The notes under the pieces were generated by a model, which did no database searches, was not told where the DNA came from, and saw nothing but the letters and a program-made list of their open reading frames with translations. The translations under genes and the position numbers were made by a program. A stretch of DNA of 64,000 nt from Sphingomonas gilva (GTDB lineage Bacteria > Pseudomonadota > Alphaproteobacteria > Sphingomonadales > Sphingomonadaceae). The stretch is taken from NCBI RefSeq assembly GCF_003515075.1, contig NZ_QWLV01000001.1, positions 1 to 64,000 of the forward strand. The letters are read 5' to 3'. This document shows, piece after piece, positions 36,589 to 45,070 of the stretch (position 1 is its first letter; each line of letters begins with the position of its first letter).

Positions 36589-38021
36589 CCCAATCGCTCA
36601 CCCATTTCATCGGCGGCGAGGCGGTGTCCGGCGAGCTGACCGGCGCCAGCACCAACCCGTCCAACACCGACGAGATCGTCGCGCGCTACCCGCAGGGCGG
36701 CCAGGCCGAGGTCGACGCCGCGGTCGACGCCGCGCGGTCGGCCCTCCCCGCCTGGGCCGATGCATCGCCGGAGGTCCGTTCGGACCTGCTCGACAGGACC
36801 GGCGCGCTGATCATGGAGCGCGCCAAGGATCTCGGCCGGCTGCTCGCGCGCGAGGAGGGCAAGACGCTCGCCGAAGGGACCGGCGAGGTGATGCGCGCGG
36901 CGCGCATCTTCAAATATTTCGCCGGAGAGGCGCTCAGGCGTCACGGCCAGGCGCTCGAATCGACCCGGCCGGGAATCGACGTGACGACGCACCGCGAGGC
37001 GGTCGGCGTGTTCGCGCTGATCACGCCGTGGAATTTCCCGATCGCAATTCCCGCGTGGAAGGCGGCGCCGGCGCTCGCCTTCGGCAATACCGTGGTGCTC
37101 AAGCCCGCCAGCCCGACCCCGGCGATCGCGCATGCGCTCGCCGCGATCATCCACGAGGCGGGCGCGCCCGCCGGCGTGTTCAACCTGATCCTGGGCGAAG
37201 GGCGGATGGGGTCGGCGCTGGTCGACCACGCCGACGTCGCCGGCGTGTCCTTCACCGGATCGCAGGGCGTCGGCGCGCGCGTCGCCGAGGCCGCGGTCAA
37301 GCGCCAGGCGCGCGTGCAGCTGGAGATGGGCGGCAAGAACCCGCTGATCGTGCTCGACGACGCCGATCTCGACAAGGCGGTGGGAATCGCGCTCGACGGC
37401 GGCTTCTTCCAGACCGGCCAGCGCTGCACCGCCTCGTCGCGCGTGATCGTGACCGAGGGCATCCATGACCGCTTCGTCGCGGCGCTCGCCGAGCGCGCCA
37501 AGGCATTGAAGGTCGGCGACGCGCTCGCATCCGACACGCAGGTCGGCCCCGCCGTCAGCCAGGGCCAGTTCGAGCAGAACCGCAGCTATGTCGAGATCGC
37601 GACCGGCGAAGGCGGGCGGCTGGTCACTGGCGGCGATGCGCTCAAGCTCGCCACGCCCGGCTATTACATGGCGCCCGCGCTGGTCGCCGACACCGCGCCC
37701 GACATGCGGATCAATGTCGAGGAGGTGTTCGGCCCCGTCGTCTCGACGGTGCGCGTGAAGAATTACGAGGAGGCGCTGGAGATCGCCAATCGCGGCGATT
37801 TCGGCCTCTCCGCCGGCATCGTCACCAATTCGCTTATCCATGCCCGCCATTTCCGCCGCGCGGCGAAGGCGGGGATGGTGATGGTCAACCTGCCGACCGC
37901 GGGGGTCGATTACCACGTCCCCTTCGGCGGCACCCGCAAATCGAGTTACGGCGCGCGCGAACAGGGCTTCGCCGCAGTGGAGTTCTACACCCAGATGAAG
38001 ACCGTCTATGTCGGAGGCTGA
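36585..38021 (+). CDS. 2-oxoglutarate semialdehyde dehydrogenase
   Basis: 478-residue NAD(P)-dependent aldehyde dehydrogenase. The nucleotide site region is TPWNFPIA, and Glu in LEMGGKNP and Cys in GQRCTASSR are the catalytic residues. The product 2-oxoglutarate enters the TCA cycle. In Caulobacter the equivalent gene is called xylA, a name avoided here because it also denotes xylose isomerase. It is coupled to xylX upstream and overlaps the SDR gene downstream by 14 bases. The aldehyde dehydrogenase family is certain; the substrate is assigned from context. Confidence 0.88.
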   Translation: MTQSLTHFIGGEAVSGELTGASTNPSNTDEIVARYPQGGQAEVDAAVDAARSALPAWADASPEVRSDLLDRTGALIMERAKDLGRLLAREEGKTLAEGTGEVMRAARIFKYFAGEALRRHGQALESTRPGIDVTTHREAVGVFALITPWNFPIAIPAWKAAPALAFGNTVVLKPASPTPAIAHALAAIIHEAGAPAGVFNLILGEGRMGSALVDHADVAGVSFTGSQGVGARVAEAAVKRQARVQLEMGGKNPLIVLDDADLDKAVGIALDGGFFQTGQRCTASSRVIVTEGIHDRFVAALAERAKALKVGDALASDTQVGPAVSQGQFEQNRSYVEIATGEGGRLVTGGDALKLATPGYYMAPALVADTAPDMRINVEEVFGPVVSTVRVKNYEEALEIANRGDFGLSAGIVTNSLIHARHFRRAAKAGMVMVNLPTAGVDYHVPFGGTRKSSYGAREQGFAAVEFYTQMKTVYVGG

Positions 38022-38805
38022 TCCCTCTCCCGTCATCCAGGATACCGGCCTCGGCGCGCGCTATCCCAGCCTTCGGGGCAAGCGCGTGCTCGTCACGGGC
38101 GGCGGCTCGGGCATCGGCGCGGGGATCGTCGAAGGCTTCGTCGCGCAAGGGGCCGACGTCACCTTCTTCGACATCGCCGAGGCCGAATCGCGCGCGCTGG
38201 TCGAGCGGCTGGCGGGCGGTGCGGGCAGGGCGTGCTACGAGCATGTCGACCTGACCGACATCGCCACGCTGCAGGCGACGATCGCGGGGATGATCGAGCG
38301 GTCGGGCGCGTTCGACATCCTGATCAACAACGCCGCCAACGACGATCGCCATTCGATCGACGAAATCACCGAGGCCTATTGGGACGATCGGCTGAGCGTG
38401 AACCTGAAGCACATGTTCTTCTGCGCGCAGGCGGTCATCCCGGCGATGCGCGCCAAGGGCGCGGGGGTGATCGTCAATCTGGGGTCGATCTCCTGGCATC
38501 TCGGGCTCAACGACCTGACCCTGTACCAGACCTGCAAGGCCGCGATCGAAGGGCTGACGCGCAGCCTGGCCCGCGATCTGGGCAAGGACGGCATCCGCGC
38601 CACCTGCGTGATCCCGGGCAATGTCCGCACCCCCCGCCAGCTCAAATGGTACACGCCCGAGGGCGAGGCGGAGATCGTCGATTCGCAATGCCTGAGCGGA
38701 CGGCTGGTGCCGGAGGATATCGCCGCGATGGTGATGTTCCTGGCTTCGGACGACGCCCGGCTGATCACCGGCCACAGCTATTTCGTGGACGCCGGCTGGC
38801 GCTGA
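38008..38805 (+). CDS. xylB: NAD-dependent xylose dehydrogenase (SDR)
   Basis: 265-residue short-chain dehydrogenase. Cofactor motif TGGGSGIGAG, then NNAANDDRH, Ser in NLGSISWHLGL and catalytic Tyr-x-x-x-Lys in LYQTCKA. The body reads closely like Caulobacter XylB, including the run GNVRTPRQLKWYTPEGEAE and the C-terminal SYFVDAGWR. It oxidises D-xylose (or arabinose) to the lactone in the first Weimberg step. Xylonate dehydratase and lactonase genes are not in the window, so the pathway must be completed elsewhere. Confidence 0.88.
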   Translation: MSEADPSPVIQDTGLGARYPSLRGKRVLVTGGGSGIGAGIVEGFVAQGADVTFFDIAEAESRALVERLAGGAGRACYEHVDLTDIATLQATIAGMIERSGAFDILINNAANDDRHSIDEITEAYWDDRLSVNLKHMFFCAQAVIPAMRAKGAGVIVNLGSISWHLGLNDLTLYQTCKAAIEGLTRSLARDLGKDGIRATCVIPGNVRTPRQLKWYTPEGEAEIVDSQCLSGRLVPEDIAAMVMFLASDDARLITGHSYFVDAGWR

Positions 38806-38857
38806 GTACACCCCTAAGGCGGATCGGCTGTTAGCACTGCGATATCATGCAACTCCT

Positions 38858-38964
38858 CGTCACCCCGGACTTGTTCCGGGGTCCATCGTGCCGCTAGGTT
38901 CGCCCTTGAGAAGCGAGTGCTGCGCTCGCGGCGCCATGGACCCCGGAACAAGTCCGGGGTGACG
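38858..38964. repeat. Palindromic repeat, CGTCACCCCGGACTTG family
   Basis: Two long complementary arms, CGTCACCCCGGACTTGTTCC at 38858-38877 extending to about 38888 and its complement ending at 38964. A loop between them carries a second small palindrome (GAGTGCTGCGCTC). It lies between two convergent genes. This arm sequence is very common between genes in sphingomonads and relatives. Confidence 0.8.
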
Positions 38965-39011
38965 GAAATGGGAATATGCGCGCGCCATAACCAGTTGAAG
39001 GTCGATTGATC

Positions 39012-39935
39012 CTAGGCGCGCTCGGCCCGCGTCAGGCTGAGGAACACGTCCTCCAGATCGGCCTCGCGTGTGGAGACGTCGACGATGCCCAGGCCGCCCG
39101 CCTGCACCGCCGCCAGCACCTCGCCCGCGTTGACCTTGGCCTTGTCATAGGTGATCGCCAGCACGCGCTCGCCGATCAGCTCGATCTTCTGGAAGCAGCT
39201 CGCATCGGGCGGCGCAGCCACGTCGCGGTCGACGGTAACCTCCACGCGCTTCTCGGTCGCCTTGCCGACCAGCTGGCGGGTCGGCTCGTTGGCGATCAGC
39301 CGGCCATGGTTGATGATGGCGATCCGGTCGCACAGCTCTTCGGCCTCTTCGAGGTAGTGCGTCGTCAGCACCACCGTGACGCCGCCCGCGTTCAGCTCGC
39401 GGACATAGGCCCAGAGCTGCTGGCGAAGCTCGATATCGACCCCCGCGGTCGGTTCGTCGAGCACCAGCACCGGCGGCGAATGGACCATCGCCTTGGCCAC
39501 CATCAGCCGGCGTTTCATCCCGCCCGAAAGCGTGCGGGCATAGGCGTCCGCCTTGTCCTCCAGATGCACCGCGCGCAGCAGGTCGAGCGACCGGCGCCGC
39601 GTCCTGGGCACACCGTACAGCCCGGCCTGGATCTCCAGCGTCTCGAACGGGGTGAAGAAGGGATCGAACAGGATCTCCTGGTTGACGATGCCGATCGACG
39701 CCTTGGCGTTCCTCGGATGCGCGTCGATGTCGAAGCCCCAGATGCTCGCCCGCCCGCCGGTCTTGTTGACGAGGCCCGCGAGGATGTTGATCAGCGTCGA
39801 CTTGCCCGCGCCGTTGGGGCCGAGCAGCCCGAAGATGCTGCCCTCGGCCACGGAGAAGGACACGTCGTCCAGCGCCTGCTTGCCGCCCTGATAGACCTTG
39901 GAAAGGCCCTCGATCTCGATCGCCGCGTCGCTCAT
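39012..39935 (-). CDS. ABC transporter ATP-binding protein
   Basis: 307-residue single-domain ATPase. Walker A LLGPNGAGKS, signature LSGGMKRR, Walker B VLVLDEPTAGVD and the switch His in TTHYLEEAE. The C-terminal 80 residues are a substrate- or partner-domain typical of NodI/DrrA/YadG-type exporters. Start MSDAAIEIEGL at 39935. No permease gene is adjacent on this strand, so the membrane partner is elsewhere or upstream of the divergent promoter. The substrate is unknown. Confidence 0.88.
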   Translation of the reverse strand: MSDAAIEIEGLSKVYQGGKQALDDVSFSVAEGSIFGLLGPNGAGKSTLINILAGLVNKTGGRASIWGFDIDAHPRNAKASIGIVNQEILFDPFFTPFETLEIQAGLYGVPRTRRRSLDLLRAVHLEDKADAYARTLSGGMKRRLMVAKAMVHSPPVLVLDEPTAGVDIELRQQLWAYVRELNAGGVTVVLTTHYLEEAEELCDRIAIINHGRLIANEPTRQLVGKATEKRVEVTVDRDVAAPPDASCFQKIELIGERVLAITYDKAKVNAGEVLAAVQAGGLGIVDVSTREADLEDVFLSLTRAERA

Positions 39936-40047
39936 CGCGGCGACGCATAGCCGCGTGAGAGCCCGCCCGCCAAGCACAACGCAAAATTAACCATGCGGCT
40001 TCACCATTGCTGAAGCCGTCCCGACTAGACGGCGGAATGTGGGGACC

Positions 40048-40563
40048 ATGTGGGGACATAGGTCGCGGCGTGCAGCACTTGCCTGCGCGCTGCTGTCGGC
40101 TGCGCTTGGCGGGGGCCAGGCGCAGGCGCAAACGGAGACGGCGGTGGCCAAGGCCATCACCCTCCGGCCGCTCTCTATCGTCAAGCTCCGCGACCTGGAA
40201 TTCGGCAACCTGATTGCCGGACCGGCCGCGGGCACGGTGACGATCGATGCGGACGACGACTCACGCAGCACCACCGGCGGCGTGGGGGCCGCCGGTGGTG
40301 CGCCGCAAGCCGCGCAATTCTACACCTATGGCGGGCCGCGCCAGTTCATCTATGTGACGCGCGGGCCCTTGCCGGTGCTGACGCGCGCGGGCGGCGGCGC
40401 GACGATGAACGTCAGCCAGCTGACCCTCAATGGCGCGACCTTCCGCTATCTCGACGATGCCGGCATCCTCGATCTGCGCGTCGGCGGGCAGCTCAATGTC
40501 GGCGCCAACCAGATGGCCGGCGAATATTCCGGCAGCTTCACCATCACCGTCACCTATTTCTGA
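40048..40563 (+). CDS. Exported DUF4402-family protein 1
   Basis: 171 residues with a signal peptide (ending Gly-Gln-Ala-Gln-Ala) and the DUF4402 pattern: a DLEFGNLIAGPAAGTVTID strand-turn-strand near residue 50, a central Gly/Thr-rich segment, and the C-terminal NQMAGEYSGSFTITVTYF. The family gives Ig-like, pilin-like secreted proteins of unknown role. ATG 40048 follows a GTGGGGACC site. It forms a tandem pair with the next gene, 13 bases apart. Confidence 0.82.
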   Translation: MWGHRSRRAALACALLSAALGGGQAQAQTETAVAKAITLRPLSIVKLRDLEFGNLIAGPAAGTVTIDADDDSRSTTGGVGAAGGAPQAAQFYTYGGPRQFIYVTRGPLPVLTRAGGGATMNVSQLTLNGATFRYLDDAGILDLRVGGQLNVGANQMAGEYSGSFTITVTYF

Positions 40564-40576
40564 AAGGATCGGCGCG

Positions 40577-41074
40577 ATGCGGCCCCTGTTCACCCTGTGC
40601 GCGATCGGCGCGGCGGCCATTCCGGGCGCGGCGGCGGCGCAGTCCGCGACCGGCCAGGGCGAGGTGGTGATCGTCCGCCCGCTGTCGCTGGTCAATACCG
40701 AGGATCTGCGCTTCGGCAGCCTGATCGCGGGAACGGCGGGGGGCAGCGCGGTGATCAGCCAAACCAGCGGCGCGCGGATGGTGACCGGCGGCGTCACCGG
40801 CGCGCCCGGCGATTTCGGCCCGGCGCAGTTCGTCACCGCCGGGCTCGCCAGCATCGTCGTGATCATCTCGGTCGACAATGCGACGACGATCACCCGCGCC
40901 GGCGGCGGCGCGTCGATGAACGTGACCGACATCGCCACCAACCGTCCGGCGGTGAGCCTGTTTCCCGGAAGCGGCGTGATCGACATCAATGTCGGCGGGC
41001 GGCTGACCGTCGCCGCCAACCAGATGCCGGGCGACTATGCCGGCACGTTCAACCTGACGGTGTTCTACCTCTGA
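40577..41074 (+). CDS. Exported DUF4402-family protein 2
   Basis: 165 residues, a paralogue of the preceding gene. Signal peptide ending Gly-Ala-Ala-Ala-Ala. DUF4402 landmarks are DLRFGSLIAGTAGGSAVI and NQMPGDYAGTFNLTVFYL. The pair share order and length but are about half identical, so they are an old duplication. An AAAGGATC site precedes the ATG. A surface or pilus-like role is plausible. Confidence 0.82.
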   Translation: MRPLFTLCAIGAAAIPGAAAAQSATGQGEVVIVRPLSLVNTEDLRFGSLIAGTAGGSAVISQTSGARMVTGGVTGAPGDFGPAQFVTAGLASIVVIISVDNATTITRAGGGASMNVTDIATNRPAVSLFPGSGVIDINVGGRLTVAANQMPGDYAGTFNLTVFYL

Positions 41075-41122
41075 TTGCGCCGATTGCGCGGGCGGGGCGG
41101 CGTTGCTAACGCAAGCGCCGCC

Positions 41123-41359
41123 ATGATCGAACCGCCCGAAACCGTCCGCACCAGCCAGACCCGCGTCGCCTGCGACGGGGCGACCGACATTCCCGGCGGC
41201 GCCGCGCTCGGCCATCCGCGCGTGTGGCTGGAGATCGATCCCGAGATCGGCCATGTCGATTGCGGCTATTGCGACCGGCGCTTCATCCTGATCGGCGGCC
41301 CGGCGGACGGTCCGCAGGCCGGCGAGGGCCGCGACATCGGGGATGGCGCGGGGGCCTGA
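41123..41359 (+). CDS. Zinc-finger (zf-CHCC / NDUFS6-like) protein
   Basis: 78 residues. The zf-CHCC metal site is visible: Cys in VACDG, His in LGHPRVW and the CxxC pair in DCGYCDRRF. Such proteins are near-universal in alphaproteobacteria and related to the NDUFS6 subunit of complex I. The function in bacteria is not settled. It lies upstream of tldD on the same strand with a 19-base gap. Confidence 0.82.
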   Translation: MIEPPETVRTSQTRVACDGATDIPGGAALGHPRVWLEIDPEIGHVDCGYCDRRFILIGGPADGPQAGEGRDIGDGAGA

Positions 41360-41378
41360 GCAGCCTATATCGGAGGGC

Positions 41379-42809
41379 ATGGCCCACATATCCGATCCCC
41401 GCTCGTTCCTCTACGATCCCGATCTGCTCGATCCCGAACGCGCCCAGGCGCTGGTCGCGGACGCGCTGGCCAGGGCGGACGATGGCGAGCTCTACCTGCA
41501 ATATCGCAAGACCGAGGCGTTCGGCTTCGACGACGGGCGGCTGAAAACCGCCGACTATGCGACGCATTCGGGCTTCGGCCTGCGCGGCATATCGGGCGAG
41601 ACCACCGCCTTCGCCCACGCCAACGAGATTTCCGCCGCGGCGATCGCGCGCGCGGGCGAGACGCTCGCGCTGCTCGATCCGACCAAGGCCGCGCGCGCCG
41701 CGCCGCCGCAGAAGACCAATGCGCGGCTCTACACCGACGCCGATCCGCTCGATCTCGTCCCCTTCGCCGACAAGGTCGCGCTGTGCCAGCGGATCGACGC
41801 GGCCGCCCGTGGGCGCGATCCGCGCGTCGCGCAGGTGTCGGTGACGCTGCAGGGATCGTGGAGCGTGGTCGAGATCGTCCGCGCCGACGGCACGATCGCC
41901 ACCGACGTCCGCCCGCTGGTGCGCCTCAACGTCTCGATCGTCGCCGAGCAGGGCGGAAGGCGCGAATCGGGCTTTTTCGGCCTTGGCGGTCGCCATCTTT
42001 ACGACCGGCTGTTCGACGAGAGCGTCTGGACCCGCGCGATCGACGAGGCGCTGGCCCAGGCGCTGACCAACCTCGAATCGGTCGCCGCCCCTGCGGGGGA
42101 GATGACCGTGCTGCTCGGCCCCGGCTGGCCGGGCATCCTGCTCCACGAAGCGATCGGGCATGGTCTGGAGGGCGATTTCAACCGCAAGGGCACCAGCGCC
42201 TTTTCCGGCCGCATCGGCGAGCGCGTCGCCGCGCCCGGCGTGACGGTGGTCGACGACGGCTCGATCCTCGACCGCCGCGGATCGCTCACCATCGACGACG
42301 AAGGCACCCCGACGCGCGAGACCGTTCTGATCGAGGACGGCATCCTCAAGGGCTATATGCAGGACCGGCTGAACGCCCGGCTGATGGGGGTCGAGCCCAC
42401 CGGCAACGGGCGGCGCGAAAGCTTCGAGCATGCGCCCATGCCACGCATGACCAACACCTTCATGAAGGGCGGCGACGACGACCCGGCCGAATTGCTCACA
42501 CGCGTGAAGAAAGGGATTTTTGCCAAGAGCTTCGGCGGCGGTCAGGTCGATATCGTCTCGGGCAAGTTCGTTTTCAGCTGCACCGAAGCCTACACCATCG
42601 AGAACGGCCGCCTCGGCGCGCCGATCAAGGGCGCGACCCTCATCGGCGACGGCCCCACGGTGCTTACCAAGGTCAAGGGCATCGGCAACGATTTCGCTCT
42701 CGACGAAGGCGTCGGCATCTGCGGCAAGGCCGGCCAGAGCGTGCCCGCGGGCGTTGGCCAGCCGACCCTGCTGGTCGAAGGCCTGACCGTCGGCGGGACG
42801 GCGATGTGA
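41379..42809 (+). CDS. tldD: Metalloprotease TldD
   Basis: 476-residue subunit of the TldD/PmbA(TldE) zinc protease, which processes modified peptides and antitoxins. The catalytic HEAIGHGLEGD (HExxxH) motif is near residues 257-262, followed by the conserved LIEDGILKGYMQDRLNARLMG stretch and a C-terminal beta region ending VGGTAM. CGGAGGG precedes the ATG. The partner TldE is not in the window. The ORF is complete. Confidence 0.93.
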   Translation: MAHISDPRSFLYDPDLLDPERAQALVADALARADDGELYLQYRKTEAFGFDDGRLKTADYATHSGFGLRGISGETTAFAHANEISAAAIARAGETLALLDPTKAARAAPPQKTNARLYTDADPLDLVPFADKVALCQRIDAAARGRDPRVAQVSVTLQGSWSVVEIVRADGTIATDVRPLVRLNVSIVAEQGGRRESGFFGLGGRHLYDRLFDESVWTRAIDEALAQALTNLESVAAPAGEMTVLLGPGWPGILLHEAIGHGLEGDFNRKGTSAFSGRIGERVAAPGVTVVDDGSILDRRGSLTIDDEGTPTRETVLIEDGILKGYMQDRLNARLMGVEPTGNGRRESFEHAPMPRMTNTFMKGGDDDPAELLTRVKKGIFAKSFGGGQVDIVSGKFVFSCTEAYTIENGRLGAPIKGATLIGDGPTVLTKVKGIGNDFALDEGVGICGKAGQSVPAGVGQPTLLVEGLTVGGTAM

Positions 42810-42819
42810 GCCCCGCCTG

Positions 42820-43023
42820 ATGGCGCTGATCGAGCTCGGCCGGTTCGACCGGATGGAGGCGCACATGGTCCGCGCCAAGCTGGAGGCCGCCGGGCTTCAC
42901 GCCTTCGTCTTCGACGGCGAGGCGAGCATCGCCGACGGCAGCCAGTTCCTGATCCCCGCGCGCGTGATGGTCGACGACGAGGATCTGGCCGAAGCGCGCG
43001 CGATCATCGACGCTCCTGCCTGA
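42820..43023 (+). CDS. DUF2007-family protein
   Basis: 67-residue protein with the ferredoxin-like DUF2007 pattern: LIELGRFDRMEAHMVRAKLE, then EAAGLHAFVFDG and VMVDDEDLAEARAII. It is often found as a small soluble signal-transducing-like domain and has no proven role. It follows tldD by 10 bases and is probably co-transcribed. Confidence 0.78.
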   Translation: MALIELGRFDRMEAHMVRAKLEAAGLHAFVFDGEASIADGSQFLIPARVMVDDEDLAEARAIIDAPA

Positions 43024-43126
43024 AAAACAGGCAGTCTTTCGCAACTGCACAATAAATCGGCGGCAGCGGCATAACGTTGCTGCGCCGCCCGCGTGAATCT
43101 CGCGGAATCGTTAGCGCAAAGACATC

Positions 43127-43142
43127 TGGCATGCCGCTTGCG
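43127..43142 (+). promoter_or_regulatory. Sigma-54 promoter of the PII-AmtB operon
   Basis: TGGCATGCCGCTTGCG has the conserved GG (43128-43129) and GC (43140-43141) separated by ten bases and closely matches the -24/-12 consensus. It lies about 55 bases before the PII start codon. NtrC is the expected activator, but a clear binding palindrome was not identified. Confidence 0.75.
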
Positions 43143-43183
43143 TTGCGTGACCCCGGCACGGGCCGACTATTCGGGGGACGCGC

Positions 43184-43522
43184 ATGAAGCTGATCATCGC
43201 CATCATCAAACCATTCAAGCTCGACGAGGTGCGCGAGGCGCTCGCCGATGTCGGCGTCGCGGGCATGACCGTGACCGAGGTCAAGGGCTTCGGCCGGCAA
43301 AAGGGCCAGACCGAGATCTACCGGGGCGCCGAGTACAGCACCAACATGGTGCCCAAGATCAAGATCGAGGTGGTCTGCGACAGCGCCATGTCGGACCGCG
43401 TGGTCGAGGCGATCCAGCAATCGGCCAACACCGGCGCGATCGGCGACGGCAAGATCTTCGTGCTCGACGTCGGCCAGGCGGTGCGCATCCGCACCGGCGA
43501 AACCGACGTGACCGCACTTTGA
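43184..43522 (+). CDS. glnK: Nitrogen regulatory protein P-II (GlnB/GlnK)
   Basis: 112-residue PII trimer subunit that senses 2-oxoglutarate, ATP/ADP and glutamine. Landmarks are FKLDEVREAL, the uridylylated T-loop Tyr in GAEYSTNMVPK near residue 51, and the C-loop with the VGQAVRIRTGE end. It is followed at 15 bases by amtB, so glnK is the better name than glnB. A sigma-54 promoter precedes it, indicating induction under nitrogen limitation. Confidence 0.93.
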   Translation: MKLIIAIIKPFKLDEVREALADVGVAGMTVTEVKGFGRQKGQTEIYRGAEYSTNMVPKIKIEVVCDSAMSDRVVEAIQQSANTGAIGDGKIFVLDVGQAVRIRTGETDVTAL

Positions 43523-43537
43523 GCTGAAGGGGGAAAG

Positions 43538-44878
43538 ATGAAAAACGCTCTCAAGATTGCAGGTGGGCTCGGGCTTGGCCTGTTCGCGGCTCTGCCGGCC
43601 TGGGCGCAGGAGGCCGCCGCCGCCGCGCCGACGCCCGACAAGGGCGACACCGCCTGGATGATCATGGCGACCGTGCTGGTGATGGCGATGATCGTCCCCG
43701 GCCTCGCGCTGTTCTACGGCGGCCTGGTCCGCACCAAGAACATGCTGTCGGTGCTGACCCAGACGCTCGCCGTCGCCAGCCTGGCGATGCTGCTCTGGGT
43801 GATCTACGGCTACGGCCTCGCCTTTGGCGGCGACTTCAACCAGTTCCTGTCCTCGGGCAAGTTCTTCCTCGCGGGCGTCACCGCGGATTCGACCGTGGCG
43901 ACCTTCACCGACGGGGTGGTGATCCCCGAATTCGTCTTCATCGCCTTCCAGATGACCTTCTCCGCGATCACCGTCGCGCTCGTCGTCGGCGGCCTCGTCG
44001 AGCGTCTGAAGTTCAGCGCGCTGATGGTCTTCGCCATCGTCTGGCTGACGATCGTCTATTACCCGATCGCGCACATGGTCTGGTATCTGGGCGGAGACGA
44101 CGCCTCGACCGGCCTGATCTTCGGCTGGGGCGCGCTCGATTTCGCTGGCGGCACCGTCGTCCACATCAATGCCGGCGTCTCGGCGCTGGTCGGCGCGATC
44201 ATCCTGGGCAAGCGGATCGGCTATCAGAGAGAGATCATGGCGCCGCATTCGCTGACCATGACGCTGATCGGCACCGGCCTGCTCTGGGTCGGCTGGTTCG
44301 GCTTCAACGCGGGCTCCGCGCTCGAGGCCAACGGCTCGGCGGGCCTCGCGCTGCTCAACACCTTCGTCGCGACCGCGGCGGGCGTGCTGTTCTGGATGCT
44401 CGGCGAGAAAATGGGCGGCCACAAGTCCTCGCTGCTCGGCGCCTGCTCGGGCGCGATCGCCGGCCTGGTCGCGGTGACGCCCGCGGCGGGCAATTCGGGT
44501 CCGTTCGGCGCGATCCTGCTCGGCGCGGTCGCGGGTCTCGCCTGCTTCTGGGTGGTCACCGCGCTCAAGCCGAAGATGGGCTTCGACGATTCGCTCGACG
44601 TGTTCGGCATCCACGGCGTCGGCGGCATCATCGGTTCGATCGGCACCGCCTTCACCATGCTGCCCGCATTGGGCGGGCCGGGCGCCGCGGATTACGCGCT
44701 GGGCAGCCAGCTCGGCATCCAGGTGATGTCGGTGGTTGTCGCGATCGTCTGGGCCGCGGTCGGCTCCGCAATCGCCTTCTTCATCGCCAAGGCGGTGACC
44801 GGCCTGCGCGTCACCCCCGAAGTCGAGCGCGAAGGCCTCGACCTCGGCGAGCATGGCGAGCGCGCCTACAATTATTGA
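43538..44878 (+). CDS. amtB: Ammonium transporter AmtB
   Basis: 446-residue membrane protein with a cleavable signal-like N-terminus (ending Trp-Ala-Gln-Ala) and eleven predicted membrane helices. Conserved elements are LALFYGGLVRTKN, the twin-His-bearing HINAGVSALVGA and the pore segment FGFNAGSALEANG. It imports ammonium and is gated by PII (the gene immediately upstream). A strong terminator follows at 44902. Confidence 0.95.
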   Translation: MKNALKIAGGLGLGLFAALPAWAQEAAAAAPTPDKGDTAWMIMATVLVMAMIVPGLALFYGGLVRTKNMLSVLTQTLAVASLAMLLWVIYGYGLAFGGDFNQFLSSGKFFLAGVTADSTVATFTDGVVIPEFVFIAFQMTFSAITVALVVGGLVERLKFSALMVFAIVWLTIVYYPIAHMVWYLGGDDASTGLIFGWGALDFAGGTVVHINAGVSALVGAIILGKRIGYQREIMAPHSLTMTLIGTGLLWVGWFGFNAGSALEANGSAGLALLNTFVATAAGVLFWMLGEKMGGHKSSLLGACSGAIAGLVAVTPAAGNSGPFGAILLGAVAGLACFWVVTALKPKMGFDDSLDVFGIHGVGGIIGSIGTAFTMLPALGGPGAADYALGSQLGIQVMSVVVAIVWAAVGSAIAFFIAKAVTGLRVTPEVEREGLDLGEHGERAYNY

Positions 44879-44901
44879 AGAGGTTCCTCCTGCGAACGAC
44901 T

Positions 44902-44934
44902 GGGGCCGGTGTGGCGACACGCCGGCCTCTTTTT
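44902..44934 (+). terminator. Rho-independent terminator after amtB
   Basis: A GC-rich stem GGGGCCGGTGTG / CACGCCGGCCTC (one G-T pair) with a GCGA loop is followed by TTTTT at 44930-44934. It lies 24 bases past the amtB stop and ends the glnK-amtB transcript. Confidence 0.88.
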
Positions 44935-44939
44935 ATCTT

Positions 44940-45064
44940 CCTTCGCGAAGCAGGGGAGAGGGCCGCACGTAGTGCGGTGGAGGGGCAGGCCGCGAGCGAT
45001 TCGCTTGTGGCATTCCCCCCTCCACCAGCCTGCGGCTGGTCCCCCTCCCCCTGCTTCGCATGGG
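44940..45064. repeat. Compound palindromic repeat, CCCCTCC-ACC family
   Basis: Outer arms pair CTTCGCGAAGCAGGGGAGAG with its complement near 45045-45060. Inside lies a CCCCTCCACC-hairpin-GGTCCCCCTCCCC unit near 45025-45055, the same unit found twice within thiC. It sits between the amtB terminator and the convergent GMC oxidoreductase. Confidence 0.75.
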
Positions 45065-45070
45065 GAGGAT

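Noticed and set aside
38858..38964. Palindrome as a Rho-independent terminator
   Set aside because: Strong stem but no U-tract on either strand; treated as a dispersed repeat.
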